Shown here: piece by piece, positions 13,029-24,817 of the stretch | Layout of the letters: each line of letters starts with the position of its first letter | How positions within the stretch are numbered: position 1 is the stretch's first letter | Origin: Nymphaea colorata | Lineage: Eukaryota; Streptophyta; Magnoliopsida; Nymphaeales; Nymphaeaceae | DNA length: 64,000 nt | Assembly: GCF_008831285.2 (NCBI RefSeq) | Contig: NC_045151.1 | Coordinates: 1,607,544-1,671,543, forward strand | Reading direction: 5' to 3' | Translations under genes and position numbers: made by a program | The notes under the pieces: model-generated | Told to the model about the DNA's origin: nothing | Database searches by the model: none | What the model saw: only the letters and a program-made list of their open reading frames with translations

Positions 13029-13295
13029 AGTTGGGTGAATGTTCACGATAGATGCAACGTATCGGCTGAAGGTGGACTTGTTATTAGGGTTTGATGTAAA
13101 TTTTCGTTGTAATGTAATGGAAACAGAAAAAGCATGGAGTTGTTCTTGTGTTGGGGTCGCTTTATTCAAATCTTTGAATGGCAATGGAGGAATTTCTTTT
13201 GAAATAAATGCAGTAACATAGCTTCAAAAGTTATAGTAGTCTAGATCGCTGAAATGTTTTGGTAATTTCGTATCTAAATGTTCAGAATTGAGGAA

Positions 13296-16200
13296 ATGAC
13301 CAGTCAGGATGCGGATAAGGAGAAGAAGGATCTGGTGATAACCCAAGTTGCTTTAGGAGGTTTCAATGCTGATGTTTCAGCTGAAGAACTCACAGAGTTT
13401 CTGGAGAGAGAAGTCGGCACAATTTGGAGATGCAGATTGAAAAGATCTTGGACACCTCCTGATTCATATCCAGATTTCAGTGTTGCTGATATTTCAGTCA
13501 TTGAACAAAGGAATGATTATCAAAAGGTTGTTCCTCATGCGTTTGTTCATTTTGCGCTTCCTGATTTAGCCCAGGAAGCATATGAAATGGCAGGTCGTGA
13601 TGAACTTATCCACAATGGGTGTCCTTTGACAGTTGATTTGGGGATGGAAACCTATTATAAAGTAGTGAGAAGAAGGAATACAGATCCATATCGTTTTACC
13701 AATGTTAATGCAAACATAGGGACCCTAGTTAGCCCTGATAAATTTTTAGTAAGCTGGAAAAGTCCTGAGAGAGGAGTGGATTTTCTTGTTGATCCCTTTG
13801 ATGGAACCTGTAGAATTATGTTCTCGAGGGATACTGTTTTCTCATTCCAGGATGCAACTAGGAAAGCAGTGTTAAAATGTGATTTCAAAGTTGAATTTTC
13901 TGTTGGGGACATTCGGAATGTAAAATTTTACAACCAAAGGGCATCCCTGGTAATGCTTTTGGACCTGCGATCATCACCTTTGATCTTTTACAGGACTGCA
14001 GATGATGACATTCATGTCTCTGTTCCATTTAATCTGTTAGATGATGAGGATCCTTGGATCAGGACGACTGATTTCACTGGTGCTGGTGCTATTGGACATT
14101 GTCATTTTTATAAGATCAGCTTTTCACCACGCTTTGGGCTTGCGGTGGACAAAGCAAAGGCCTACTTCAAAGGACAGGGAGTCTCGATTGTCTTGAGCAA
14201 TAAACAGCTTTCAGTTGACTATGAGCCTGGATATGATGAACCTAATGCTAATCCGTTCTTCTCTGTGCCAGAAAAAAGAGGGATCAGTTTTGAGGTATTG
14301 TTTTTGGTTAACTGCCTGGTACACAAGGGCATTATAAGTAGACATAGATTATCTGAGGAATTCTATAGCTTACTAGAAAAGCAGCTGCCTGATGTCAATA
14401 TTGCAGCTCTGCAACACATATATTCCTATAAAAATCCGATCTTTGATACTTGTAGAGGGTTGCGCACTGTGCAAGAATGGCTTTTGAAGAAACCAATGCT
14501 TGTCAAGACCAACCAGCTTTCTGAGTATAATGTTGAAGTAAGGAGATTACTCATAACTCCAACTAAAGCTTATTGTCTTCCTCCGGAAGTTGAGCTTTCA
14601 AATAGGGTGCTGAGGAAATATAGGAACATAGCCGATAGATTCATAAGGGTTACTTTTATGGATGAAGGAAAGCAGTTACTCAATTCTTCTGCACTTAACT
14701 GTAATATTGCGCCTATACTTAAGAAAATGTCAGCTATGCCTTCCTTAAGCCGGACCACCATTTTCAGGAGAGTGAAGAGAATTGTTCAGAATGGTTTGAC
14801 CTTGTGCGGGCGACATTATTCTTTTCTGGCTTTCTCCTCTAATCAGTTGAGGGGCCGATCTGCATGGTTCTTTGCAGAAGATAAGCGGATTACTGCAGAA
14901 TCCATTAGAACTTGGATGGGAAAATTCAACAATAAAAATGTTGCCAAGTGTGCTGCCAGGATGGGTCAGTGTTTTTCTTCCACATATGCTACTGTCTGTG
15001 TCCCATTCAGTGAAGTTAACTTTAAACTTCCAGATATAGAAAGAAATGGATACAACTTCTCAGATGGAATAGGGACAATTTCACCAGACTTGGCTGTAGA
15101 AGTTGTATCCAAACTGCAGTTGACTGGGGAGCAACCATCTGCTTTCCAGATAAGATATGCTGGCTGCAAGGGTATGGTGGTTTGTTGGCCAAATTTGGGA
15201 GATAAATTTAAACTATCACTGAGGCCTAGCATGAACAAATTTGAGTCTCGTCATAACATTCTTGAAGTTGTTGCATGGACACGCTTCCAACCAGGTTTTC
15301 TTAACAGAGAGATAATAACATTGCTTTCATCTTTAGGTGTATCTGATGATGCATTTATGAAGTTGCAGGAGTTGATGGTTTTTAAATTGGATGAGATGCT
15401 CAAGAATGCAGATACAGCATTTGAGGTTCTGACCACATCTTGCTGTGATCTGGAGAGTACTGCAGCTATCATGCTTAGTGCTGGCTTCGATCCTCAGTTT
15501 GAGCCTCATTTAAAGAGTATGCTTTCTTGCATAAGATCAGGACAACTTAAAAGTCTTCTAACCAAATCCCGCATATTTGTGCCCCAAAGCAGGTGGCTGT
15601 TGGGTTGCTTAGATGAATTAGCAATACTCGAGCATGGTCAATGCTTTATTCAAGTCTCTGATCCATCGTTGTTAGGTTGCTTTGCCAAACATGGTGCTAA
15701 ATTTTCTCAGGAAGAACCAAACCTACAGATTATCACAGGAACAGTTGTTTTCGCAAAGAATCCTTGCCTTCACCCAGGTGATGTCCGAATTCTTGAAGCA
15801 GTTGATGTCCCAGGCTTGCATCATCTAGTCGATTGTCTGGTATTTCCTCAGAAGGGAGGCAGGCCACATCCTAATGAAGCATCTGGAAGTGACCTTGATG
15901 GAGACATTTACTTTGTTGCCTGGGGGTCAGATCTTATACCTCCAGGCAAAAAGAGTGCACCGCCAATGGATTATACTCCAGCACCACCTAAAGAATCACC
16001 TCGCCCTGTAAGAATACCTGTAAGTCATTTGTACCGATGTGATTTTTTCTCAAGTCTTACCTTATGTCTTTGAGCTTAAACTTGGTCTTATTATCTATAA
16101 TAATGCCATGCTCACTGCCTTTATTTTAATTATCTCAAACCTTGATCTGCTAAACTGCTAGTCATCTTCTATGATTTGCTCATGTTCAGTTTATCTCATT

Positions 16201-17066
16201 GAGGACTATGTACCTTCACCATTGGAATGATATGTACGTTTCACCACGGAACTAGGTTCTTTTACTTGTTTCATATACTTTGTGTATCAAAATTTGCTGA
16301 AAGTAGGAAGAACTGATGCCTATTTATCTGTGTTTTGAATTTTCATTTCATTCTGTCTTTTCCAACTAAGGGATAGCTTTCTCTCTCTTTCCCTCTGTGT
16401 CTCTCTGTGGCAAGTGGTGCTAATAAGGTGTCATTCATCTTTTTGTTCTCCTTCTGTTGTGTAATTGTGATCATGAATGGAAACTTAAGGTATGTACTCA
16501 AAATGGATATGGACTGGATACAATTTTTTATGCTAAGTTACTAACGAGCCTTGAACTATAGAGTGATTGAGTGAACCATCTCAGCTTTAGCGCTGTTTAT
16601 CTGAGTTGTCATCTATATGGTGCTCTTTTACCTGCGATAGTGGCTAAGGATACAGTTGGATGCTTGTAGTCCTTTTACAACATAAAATTCTGTATAGATG
16701 TCCACATTGTGCATACCACAATAAATTTTCAACGGGCATAACAAGATTCCTTTTTTGATAAACTATAATTGCTATTTTCTTTGTTCCCTACCTTTTTGTT
16801 TTGTTATTATTTCCTACACTTCAACAACTTAGCTTGAATTATGCAAGGTCCTTTATGGTTGCAAAAACATCTCATAATTCCATTTGCATATTGTAAAATT
16901 TGAAACTCTCAGCTGAGTAGATTCTCAGCATGAGGTATTCACAATTAACAGTCAACTGTCAATATAATGCATCCCTAACTTTTAGCCACTGTCCAATGCA
17001 GCTTATGATGCTTCTTTGTATGTATATGTCAGAGACAGAGAGAGAGACACACACACACACACACGT

Positions 17067-17111
<45 letters not shown>

Positions 17112-18101
17112 AACTTTCTTAATCTAGTGTGCCTTGGTCTCTGTTTTGTCAGACAACTCTGTCAATTAGTGTTAAAATGATCTTACTTTTTATTAACAAT
17201 TTTTGTTTTTCATTGGGGATATGTGTTTTGGCAGGATGTTACGGATTTTTTCACCAAAAGTATGCTGACTGATAGCCTTGGCAAAATTTGCCATGCCCAT
17301 GTTGTACATGCTGATTTAAGTGAACTTGGTGCCAATGATGAAAAATGTATCAAATTAGCGGAGCTGGCGGCAATTGCTGTAGACTTCCCGAAAACTGGAG
17401 TAAATGCACAATTGCCTCATGCTCTCAGACCGAAAGTGTATCCAGACTTCATGGGTAAAGATGAAAAACAATCGTACAGGTCTGAGAAGGTCCTCGGCCA
17501 GCTGTATCGAACAATCCTTGGTACTCATGGTGAAATTACTGTTGAAGCAGATCATGGTGCCGGTGAGAATTTGCTATTTGATGACCAGTTGATGGTACCT
17601 GGATTTGAGAAGTTCCTTGAGCAAGGTTGGAACTACAAGTGCTCCTATGATCGTCTGATCAAGGGCCTGCTTCTTCATTATGATGTGCATACAGAGGGCG
17701 AGTTAGTAACTGGATATTTTGTCTCCTTCTCAAAACATAACAGCAAGAAGCAGACTGAACTGAAAGATAAGCTCGGACATGCATACACGTCAATCAAGAA
17801 AGAATTTAGAACCACTTTTGAAACAATTGAGGAAGGTTTGAACCTTTCAGATGACGAGAGAAACTCTGTGTTGGAGCAGAAAGCAGCCGCTTGGTATCAT
17901 GTTACATACCATCCTCATTGGGTAGAGAAAACCATGGAACTGAAAGATCCAGAACATGATGAAGTGCAGCTGCTGTTAAGCTTTCCTTGGATTGCTGTGG
18001 ACTACTTAGCTCGAATAAAAATACGGCAGCAAGGACGTTTGCAGTTCAACACGAACAAACCTATCAATCACCTTGCAAGATATCTTGGTGACAAGATATA
18101 A
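13296..18101 (+). CDS. RDR6: RNA-dependent RNA polymerase 6 (RDR6/SGS2/SDE1 type)
   Basis: RDR6 copies aberrant or miRNA-cleaved single-stranded RNA into double-stranded RNA, which DCL4 dices into trans-acting and secondary siRNAs. It works with SGS3 in cytoplasmic granules (family knowledge). Two coding exons, 13296-16019 and 17235-18101, join in phase to give 1196 residues, the length of the Arabidopsis protein as I recall it. The N terminus has the RDR6 block VEREVG-like/WRCRLKRSWTPP and PHAFVHFALPD. The polymerase core carries FSDGIGTISPDLA, QIRYAGCKG and, at residues 866-870, the catalytic DLDGD. Exon 2 starts DVTDFFTKSM and includes HVVHADLSELGA and AVDFPKTG. I chose the ATG at 13296 because the in-frame ATG at 13278 sits just before a good splice acceptor (ends 13285) and probably lies in the leader intron. 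No frameshift or internal stop was seen. RDR1 and RDR2 fit less well. Confidence 0.95.
16020..17234 (+). other. RDR6 coding intron
   Basis: The donor CCT|GTAAGT at 16020 and the acceptor GGCAG|GATG at 17234/17235 are phase 0. Splicing here gives the VRIP-DVTDFF junction expected of RDR6. A second donor, CCT|GTAAGA at 16008, lies 12 bases upstream in the same phase. The intron is 1215 bases, T-rich before the acceptor, and contains a compound GA/CA microsatellite at about 17034-17110. Confidence 0.9.
17034..17110. repeat. Compound (GA)(CA)(GA) microsatellite in RDR6 intron
   Basis: GAGACAGAGAGAGAGA is followed by ACACAC runs interrupted by one GTAC and then by about 14 GA units. It ends about 125 bp before the intron acceptor. 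Confidence 0.95.
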
Positions 18102-18336
18102 TATTGAGGGCAAGGCCACTCTGCCATTTTCAGTATGAAGTTTTTGCTGGTTTTACTTTAATGGAATTCTTTCCACAAGAGTCCGATGTGTTTCTCTTTG
18201 TAACAAGTCCCTAAATAGGAGTCAGTTTATTGTATGTGTCAGTTGTTTGTAGGTGGCTTTTATTTTGCATTTGTGTGGTTCTGGATAGTGATTGAAGACT
18301 ACTTTTTCCTTTTTAAAATAGGTGTGGTTTTATGTC
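18102..18336 (+). other. RDR6 3' region up to the retrotransposon insertion
   Basis: The 235 bases between the RDR6 stop codon and the 5' LTR of the first copia element are T-rich, as plant 3' untranslated regions are, and contain TTGTAAC and TGTATGTGT words. I saw no canonical AATAAA. The last part (about 18265-18325) is repeated imperfectly at about 29361-29420. Whether the transcript ends before the insertion is not visible from the sequence. Confidence 0.5.
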
Positions 18337-18615
18337 TGTTAGAATATCTTGTTATAGGGAATCGGGTCCAGATAGTCCCATGGGTATGGATACCGAGGTT
18401 GGCTTGGTACCCTAGGCGGGCTCTCTACCTCTCTCTCTTATAATCTCCACTTATTGTAAATCCACTTGATTAAGGGGAATTAATTTTCTCTCTCCTAGGA
18501 TTGCGGTTTTGTCCTTAGGTTAGAGCTTCTATGTGGTTTTTCACTTCTTCTTGAGGTTTTCCACGTACATCGTGTGTCTCTTCTTTGTTTATCTCTTCCG
18601 TTGCATATTTCTATA
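18337..18615 (+). repeat. 5' LTR of copia element 1
   Basis: It begins TGTTAGAATATC and ends TTTCTATA, where the canonical terminal CA has become TA. At 279 bp it is longer than the 3' LTR, mainly because of about 20 extra bases (around ATGTGGTTTTTCACTTCTTC) and a CT-rich stretch. A TATA-like TTATAATC lies near 18438. The indels between the two LTRs point to an insertion that is not very recent. Confidence 0.92.
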
Positions 18616-18632
18616 TGGTATCAGAGCCAGCG
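18616..18632 (+). other. Primer-binding site of copia element 1
   Basis: TGGTATCAGAGCCAGCG immediately follows the 5' LTR. It is the usual complement of the plant initiator tRNA-Met 3' end used by copia elements. Confidence 0.9.
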
Positions 18633-18900
18633 CGTGTGGGACTTGCTTTGTGATCGTGTGTTTTCGCCGCTGCTGGTGTCTATTACCCGCTGTCGTCGTT
18701 TTTCCACCACTGTTTCTCCTTGCGCCGTCGTCGCCTGTTCCAGCGCCGCCGCCGCCGTTTGGTCCAGCGTCATTCCAGCGCCGTCGCTGTCGCTTGTTCC
18801 AGCGTCGCGATTCTCCGCCACCACCGCCTCTTGTCTGTCGTCTCTGGTATTGGTGCTCGTGTCTCCTTGTGATGGGTATTGCGTCCTTTTGGTGATTGTG

Positions 18901-21900
18901 ATGGCAGAAGAGATGACTCCCAAGATAGATGTTGCCTTTGACACGGGTAGTAATGCCAAGAGCGAGAACTTGCTTGTTCAAGTCACCTCCATTCGGCTGA
19001 ACAAAGACAATTATCTCTCTTGGTTTGCTGCCCTAGAAATCGGGATAACCAGCCGCGGTCGCCTGTCCTATATTATTGGGGAGAAACCTGCGCCTTCTAA
19101 AACGGATCCGCGATGGGCGACTTGGGCATTCGAAGATAAGTATGAATCATTAGTTCATAGTCCGTCGATATTCAGCCTCTAATCTTGCGTAAGTCGACTG
19201 CATATGACATGTGGACTGTGCTTGCGCGGATGTATGGCCGACGTAGCATCTACTCTCTTACACAGGGTGATTTGTCTGTAGCATCTTTTTTTGCAGCCCT
19301 GAAGACTAAATGGGAGGAACTAGACTACCATGTGAATGATTGACTGGCATTGTGGTTATGATCATGACTTGTACTGGGAAAAAGAATGGATGGACCAAAC
19401 TTTTATTTTCCTTGGAGGCTTACGTGATGAATTTGAATCCATTAGGAGCCAAATTCTCAATTGTGATGAGATCCTTAGGATTGAGGAGATGTATGCTCGG
19501 GTGGAATCTGATGAACAACGTCGCCAAGTTATGCATATTGACTCCAGCCATGGGAGTTCTCCCTCAGCGTTTGTTAGTCGTGCCTCAGGGACTGGACAGC
19601 GTCCTGTTCGACGTTGTAGTCATTGTAACAAGTTGGGGCATTCTGTGGATTTCTGTTGGGATATTCATCCTGAGAAGAGACTTGTTCGTGGTCATCCTCC
19701 TTCTAGTCGGCGGGGTTCTTCTGTGCCTGACTCTAGTCAGGGTAGTTCGTCAACTGTTGAAAAATCAAAGCTTTCCTTCGATCAAATCAAAGAATTGCAA
19801 GCTTATATCAACCGGCTATCTACTACGCAAGACGAAACTTCCACGTCTGAGGGAGCTAAGTTAGCTGAAGTTAGTTCAAGCTCTTGTTATCACAAGCGAT
19901 CAAGGTAATCCCTCACTTGGTGATTGGATTGTTGACAGTGGGGCTACACATCATATGACAGAGGATCCTAAGCTGTTTCAAGAATACAAATTGTCCTCAG
20001 GGCAGCAACGCGTGTCTATGGCTGACGGGTCTTCTATTTATGTAGCTGGAAAAGGGAGTTTGTCCTTGTTGAATAAATATCATCTTCATGATGCTCTTCA
20101 TGTTCCCAATATTCATGTGAACTTGTTATCTGTCAGCAGTATTACCAAAGAACTCAATTGTAATCTAATCTTTTCTGCTGATCATTGTTCCCTGCAGGAC
20201 TTGATGACGGGGAAGAAGATTGGGATTGGTTCGATTATTGACTGCTCGTGCAAGTTGCGTTTGCCTTGGTTTCAGCCACTAGTGGACAGTTGTCAGGCGT
20301 GAAAGATAGGTCTACCATTATGCGATGGCATGAGCGTCTTGGGCATCTCCCATTCTAGTTGATCAAGAAGTTGTTTCCAAGGCTTTTTACTTCTGTTTCT
20401 ATTGGCTCTTTCACATGTGAAGTTTGTCAGTTGGCTAAACATGTCAGGGCTTCGTACCCTATTTCTTTCAATAAAACCACTCGTTCGTTTGCTTTGGCTC
20501 ACTATGATGTTTGGGGTCTTTCGGGAGTACCCACTTGTCGTGGTTTTCATTACTTTATGACTCTTATTGATGACTACTCTCGTTGTACGTTCGTGTACCT
20601 GTTGAAAGAACGTAGTGAAGTTCCTGTCATTGTCAAAAATTTTGTTGCATTTGTTGAGACCCAATTTCAGACATCTGTTCAGGCTTTTCGCACTGATAAT
20701 GCTCGAGAGTATGTCTCCTAATCCCTGGATGACTTCTTGAGGAGCAAGGGTATTGTTCATGAGACGTCCTGTAGTTACACACCTCTCCAAAATGGCGTGG
20801 CTGAACGAAAAAATCGCCATTTATTAGATGTCACCCGGGCTATTATGTTTCATAGACACGTTCCTAAGCGCTACTGGGGTGATGCTCTTCTCACTAGTGC
20901 CCACCTTATTAATCGTATGCCTACTCGTGTGTTGAGTGGCCGTTCCCCTTATTCTGTGCTCATGCCCACTCATAACCCTTGGCCTCTTACTCTTCGGGTG
21001 TTTGGGTGTATTTGTTTTGTCCATGACCACAGTCCTGCCTTCAAGAAGCTTGACCCTCGATCTATCAAAGCTGTCTTCTTGGGGTATTCCTCGACTCAGA
21101 AGGGATACAAATGTATTGATCATGTCACTTCCAAAATTTATGTCTCCCGGGATGTTACCTTTCATGAACATGAGGCGTTGAGGCGTACTTTCTTGTGAAT
21201 CCTTTTCAGGGGGAGTGTATAGGCAACAGTGTGGAAGAGTATTCTTCAAACCAGCTGATTCAGTTTATGGATTTCTTAGACTACAAGGTTAGTCACAGTG
21301 TGGCAGACACAGTCAGAGGTGATAGAGACAGTCATGTGGAAGGGGGCTCTGGGGATGAACAACCTGTGATCATTTGTTTGGCCAGGTGTATACCAGGAAG
21401 AAGAAAGATGTGCTTGAAGATGTTGATGCAACTAATCTCAATCCTATGAGTTCTCCGAATGAACCAAGTCCACTAAATGAAGATCTTCTCATAGCCTTGC
21501 GCAAGGGAACCAGGTCATGTACTTCTCACCCCATTCAGAGATTTGTTTCATATGCAAAACTCAGCAAGGATTACAAATGCTTTATTACTTCCTTGTCTAT
21601 GTCTGTGATTCCCCGGTGTGTGGAAGATGCTAAAGAGGATCCTAAATGGCTACAGGCTATGACAGATGAGATGAATGCCTTGGCAAAGAACAACACTTGG
21701 GAAGTGGTTGATATTCCCAAGGGGACTCACTTAGTTGGTTCCAAGTGAGTGTTTAATGTGAAGTACAAACCTGATGGTACTGTGAAACGGTATAAGGCTC
21801 GCCTAGTGGCAAAGGAGTTCAGCCAAAAATATGGAATTGATTATCTTGAAACCTTTGCTCCTGTTGCTAAACTGAAGACAGTGAGGGTCATCTTAGCACT

Positions 21901-23100
21901 AGCAGTGCAAAAGAAGTGGAGCATGGACCAGCTTGATGTCAAAAATGCATTCCTGAATGGCCATCTAGAGGAAGAGGTCTATATGAGCATGCCTCCTGGG
22001 TATGCTCAAAGCGAAAAATGTTGTCATCTCAAGAAAGCCTTGTATGGACTAAAGCAATCTCTTAGAGCATGGTTTGAAAGACTGAAGGTAGTAATGAAGA
22101 CTAATGGATACAAACAGGGAAATGGTGATCACACCCTATTCATTAAGCAGAGAAATGGTCTGGTGAGCCTTCTTCTTGTATATGTTGAAGATATGATTGT
22201 TACAGGTGACGACGAGGAAGAGAAAAGGAAGATGAAGGAGAGGTTAGCTGCTGAATTTGATCTTAAAGATCTGGGTAAATTAAGGTACTTTCTGGGAATA
22301 GAGATTGCTCGATCAGAGACATGACTTGTTATGAGCCAAAGGAAGTACACTCTGGATCTTTTAAAAGAGACGGGTAAATTGGGATGCAGGTCCTTTTTAA
22401 CTCCAATGGAGTCTGGTACAAAGATAAGTATCAAAACTGGTAATATCTTGGATGAGGAAGGAAAAAACGATATCAGAGGCTGGTTGGTAAGCTTATTTAT
22501 CTTATTCTTACTCGCGCTGATATTACTTATGCTGTAAATGTGTTGAGTCAGTTTATGCATGCTCCTACTGATTGTCACTGGAAAAGTGCAGAAAGAGTGT
22601 TGGGGTACCTGAAGAATGACCCAGGAAAAGGGTTACTGTATACTCAGCAGGACCAACTGAATATTAAAGGATACTCTGATGCTGATTGGGCAGGGTGCAC
22701 GGATACTAGAAGGTCTACCACATGGTACTGTATCTTTCTGGGGGGTAACCTGGTGGTATGGAGGAGTAAAAGGCAGGAAGTCTGCTCTAGATCCAACGCT
22801 GAGGCCGAATACAGGACAGTTGCTATGGGAGTTACAGAAATGTTATGGCTAAAGATCCTTCTAGCAGATATTGGGGTTGAAATGAAAGAGAAGATGAAGA
22901 TGTATTGTGACAACAAGTCTGCGATTAACCTAGCTAATAATTTTGTTTTTCACGACAGAACCAAACATGTGGAGATAGATCGCCATTTCATACGGGAACG
23001 CATAGATTCAAAGGAATTGATCCTGCCTTATATGAAGTCTTAAGATCAAGTTGCAGATGTCTTAACTAAAGCCTTATGTACATTTCAATTTGAAAAGAAT
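18901..23100 (+). pseudogene. Broken copia gag-pol of element 1
   Basis: Gag starts at ATG 18901 (MAEEMTPKID) and includes a CCHC zinc knuckle at 19615-19656 (C-x2-C-x4-H-x4-C). The protease site DSGATHH is at about 19934. The integrase has a zinc-binding N terminus and a DYSR/TDN catalytic region (about 20330-21200). The reverse transcriptase (about 21640-22320) has YVED at 22181-22192 instead of the usual YVDD. RNase H follows (about 22660-23040, SDADWAGC and CDNKSA). Frame breaks occur near 19180 and 19905. In-frame stops occur at 20356 (TAG), 20719 (TAA), 21746 (TGA, at an expected Trp) and 22322 (TGA). Not functional. Confidence 0.92.
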
Positions 23101-23135
23101 GTTAGCAAGCTTGGTATGTTCGACATGTATGCCAA

Positions 23136-23148
23136 GCTTGAGGGGGAG
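23136..23148 (+). other. Polypurine tract of copia element 1
   Basis: GCTTGAGGGGGAG abuts the 3' LTR start at 23149, the expected plus-strand primer position. Confidence 0.85.
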
Positions 23149-23394
23149 TGTTAGAATATCTTGTTATAGGGAACCGGGTTCGGATATGGACCTGGTCCCA
23201 TTGGTGCGGATACCGAGGCTGGCTTGGCAGCCTAGGCGGAACCATCTCCACTTATTGTAAATCTGTTGATTAAGTGGAATTAATTTTCTTTCTTCTAGGG
23301 TTGCGGTTTTGCCCCTAGGTTAGAGCTTCTTGAGGTTTTCCACGTACATCGTGTGTCTCTTCTTTGTTTCTCTCTTCCGTTGCATATTTCTACA
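23149..23394 (+). repeat. 3' LTR of copia element 1
   Basis: It begins TGTTAGAATATC and ends TTTCTACA with an intact terminal CA, and is followed by the target duplicate ATGTC. It is 246 bp, shorter than the 5' LTR by two internal gaps. Confidence 0.93.
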
Positions 23395-23617
23395 ATGTCA
23401 CATGAGTGCAGGTGTAGTTGTCAATGCGACATATGCCAAAGAATTTGGGTGCGAGGGTGCGGCGAATGTGTATATGTATAATATATTTATTTTATAAATA
23501 TAAATGTATGTATTGATAATATATATAATTTTAACTTGTTTCTTAACTTAATCTGACCTTTCTTTTTTACTTTTATTACTCTACATAAAGAAAGAAAGGG
23601 ATGGAGAGAAAAACAAA
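23395..23617. other. Spacer between the two copia elements
   Basis: About 220 bases of former RDR6-downstream sequence. It includes a GGGTGCGAGGGTGCGGCGAA motif and AT-rich runs (TATATGTATAATATATTTATTT). A GGGTGCGTGTC-like stretch on the far side of element 2 (about 29288) may be the other half of a repeat that element 2 split. Confidence 0.5.
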
Positions 23618-23829
23618 TGTTGGAGATTGTAGGAATGAGGAGGAGAGAGAGAGATAGAACTTTATAGAACTGTTTTTTTCATTTGTCACAAAATCTTAAT
23701 CTCTTATTAAAAGATAGTAGGGTGTCGATGATATGTATTTACAATTCTAGTCCACTAAAAGTAAAGACATAATAAGTAGATTCATTTTTACTTTTTAATA
23801 TTTTAGAAACACTATAAAAAACTTTAACA
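23618..23829 (-). repeat. 3' LTR of copia element 2
   Basis: On the + strand it reads TGTTGGAGATTGTAGG...ACTTTAACA. At 212 bp it is shorter than its partner at 28962-29235 and clearly diverged, indicating an older insertion. Shared blocks include AATCTCTTATTAAAAGA and ATATGTATTTACAATT. Confidence 0.88.
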
Positions 23830-24024
23830 CACGCCCTCAAGTTGGAGCATAAATATTAATCATGCTTAGCTTGTTACATCATCTCAAGAAATCTTTAATA
23901 GGAAGAGCTTTAGTAAATATATCAGTTGTTCGCTTGATCTTTAAAGGAAACATGAATTGTGTTAATGATATTTTTTTTTGTATCAAATTTCGAATGGCAA
24001 TCTATTTCAATATGTTCCGTCTTC

Positions 24025-24098
24025 TAATGAAAGACATGGTTATTTGCAATGTAAGATGTTGTAATGAAAGACATGGTTATTTGCAATGTAAGATGTTG
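24025..24098. repeat. 37-bp tandem duplication
   Basis: TAATGAAAGACATGGTTATT...GATGTTG occurs at 24025 and again at 24062 without a mismatch. It lies in the RNase H/C-terminal remnant of copia element 2. Confidence 0.92.
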
Positions 24099-24817
24099 TT
24101 CTGTTATCACAATACATCTACATAGTTTACTGAAATTCCCAATTTTAGAAGCATTGATTTGAGCCATCACCCTATATTTAGACTGATCACTACACATTCT
24201 GATTTTTACTTCTCCAAAAATTAGCCATCAATAAAAACACAAAAACCTCTGTAGTAGATCTCATGTCATTTACTGACCATGCATAATCAACATCACTATA
24301 TAGAAGTATCAACATCACTATATGCTTCTATGCTCACACATTCTCCCTTTTTGAATAGTAACCCCTTTCTCGGAGTTGATTTCAAGTATTTTGCCACCAT
24401 TAAAGCAGCATTCCAATGAATTTTTCGATGTTTTTCCATGAATTGACTTAGTTATTCACAGCAAAACTGATGTCAGGTCGATTGATGATCAAGTATAAAA
24501 GTTTTCCTATCAACGATTTGTCAGAACGAGAGTCAAAAGCCTCTGATTCATCATCATGCATATGAATTCAAAGATTCATAGAAAGTGTAGCAGGTTTGGC
24601 TCCCAATAACCCTATTTTCTGTAGAAAATCAAGAACATATTTCCTTTAAGACATCACAATCCCTTCATTACTACGAGTCACTTCAATACCAATTGAATAA
24701 CGAAGTTGACCATCTTTTATGACAAAGTGTTTCTGTAGAAACTCCTTTGTCTGAGCTATTTCTTGAGTATTTTCTCTAGTGAGGACAATATCATCAACAT
24801 ATACAATAAATAGTAAG

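Larger units (their letters stand above)
11955..13285 (+). other. Probable 5'-leader intron of RDR6
   Basis: A donor CAG|GTAATT at 11955 and an acceptor TTCAG|AATTG ending at 13285 would remove 1331 bases and place the start ATG (13296) ten bases into the next exon. The interior is T-rich and contains a 78-bp tandem duplication (12275 and 12353), a T-run near 12742, and AAC/ACT/GCT triplet repeats (about 12930-13025). No long open frame spans it. The splice is inferred; the acceptor is the better-supported end. Confidence 0.45.
18337..23394 (+). mobile_element. Ty1/copia retrotransposon 1, full length, inactive
   Basis: The element is bounded by LTRs at 18337-18615 and 23149-23394 and flanked by a perfect 5-bp target duplication ATGTC (18332-18336 and 23395-23399). 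A primer-binding site for initiator tRNA-Met (TGGTATCAGAGCC) directly follows the 5' LTR, and a polypurine tract GCTTGAGGGGGAG directly precedes the 3' LTR. The domain order gag, protease, integrase, reverse transcriptase, RNase H defines copia. It is in the same orientation as RDR6, starting 235 bp past its stop. In-frame stops and frame changes make it non-autonomous. Confidence 0.95.

Noticed and set aside
13304-15472. Several - strand frames opposite RDR6
   Set aside because: Shadows of the conserved + strand coding sequence.
18533-18981. Overlapping Ser/Arg/Pro-rich frames at the start of copia element 1
   Set aside because: They cover the LTR end and GC-rich leader before gag in wrong frames and strands; the real gag starts at 18901.
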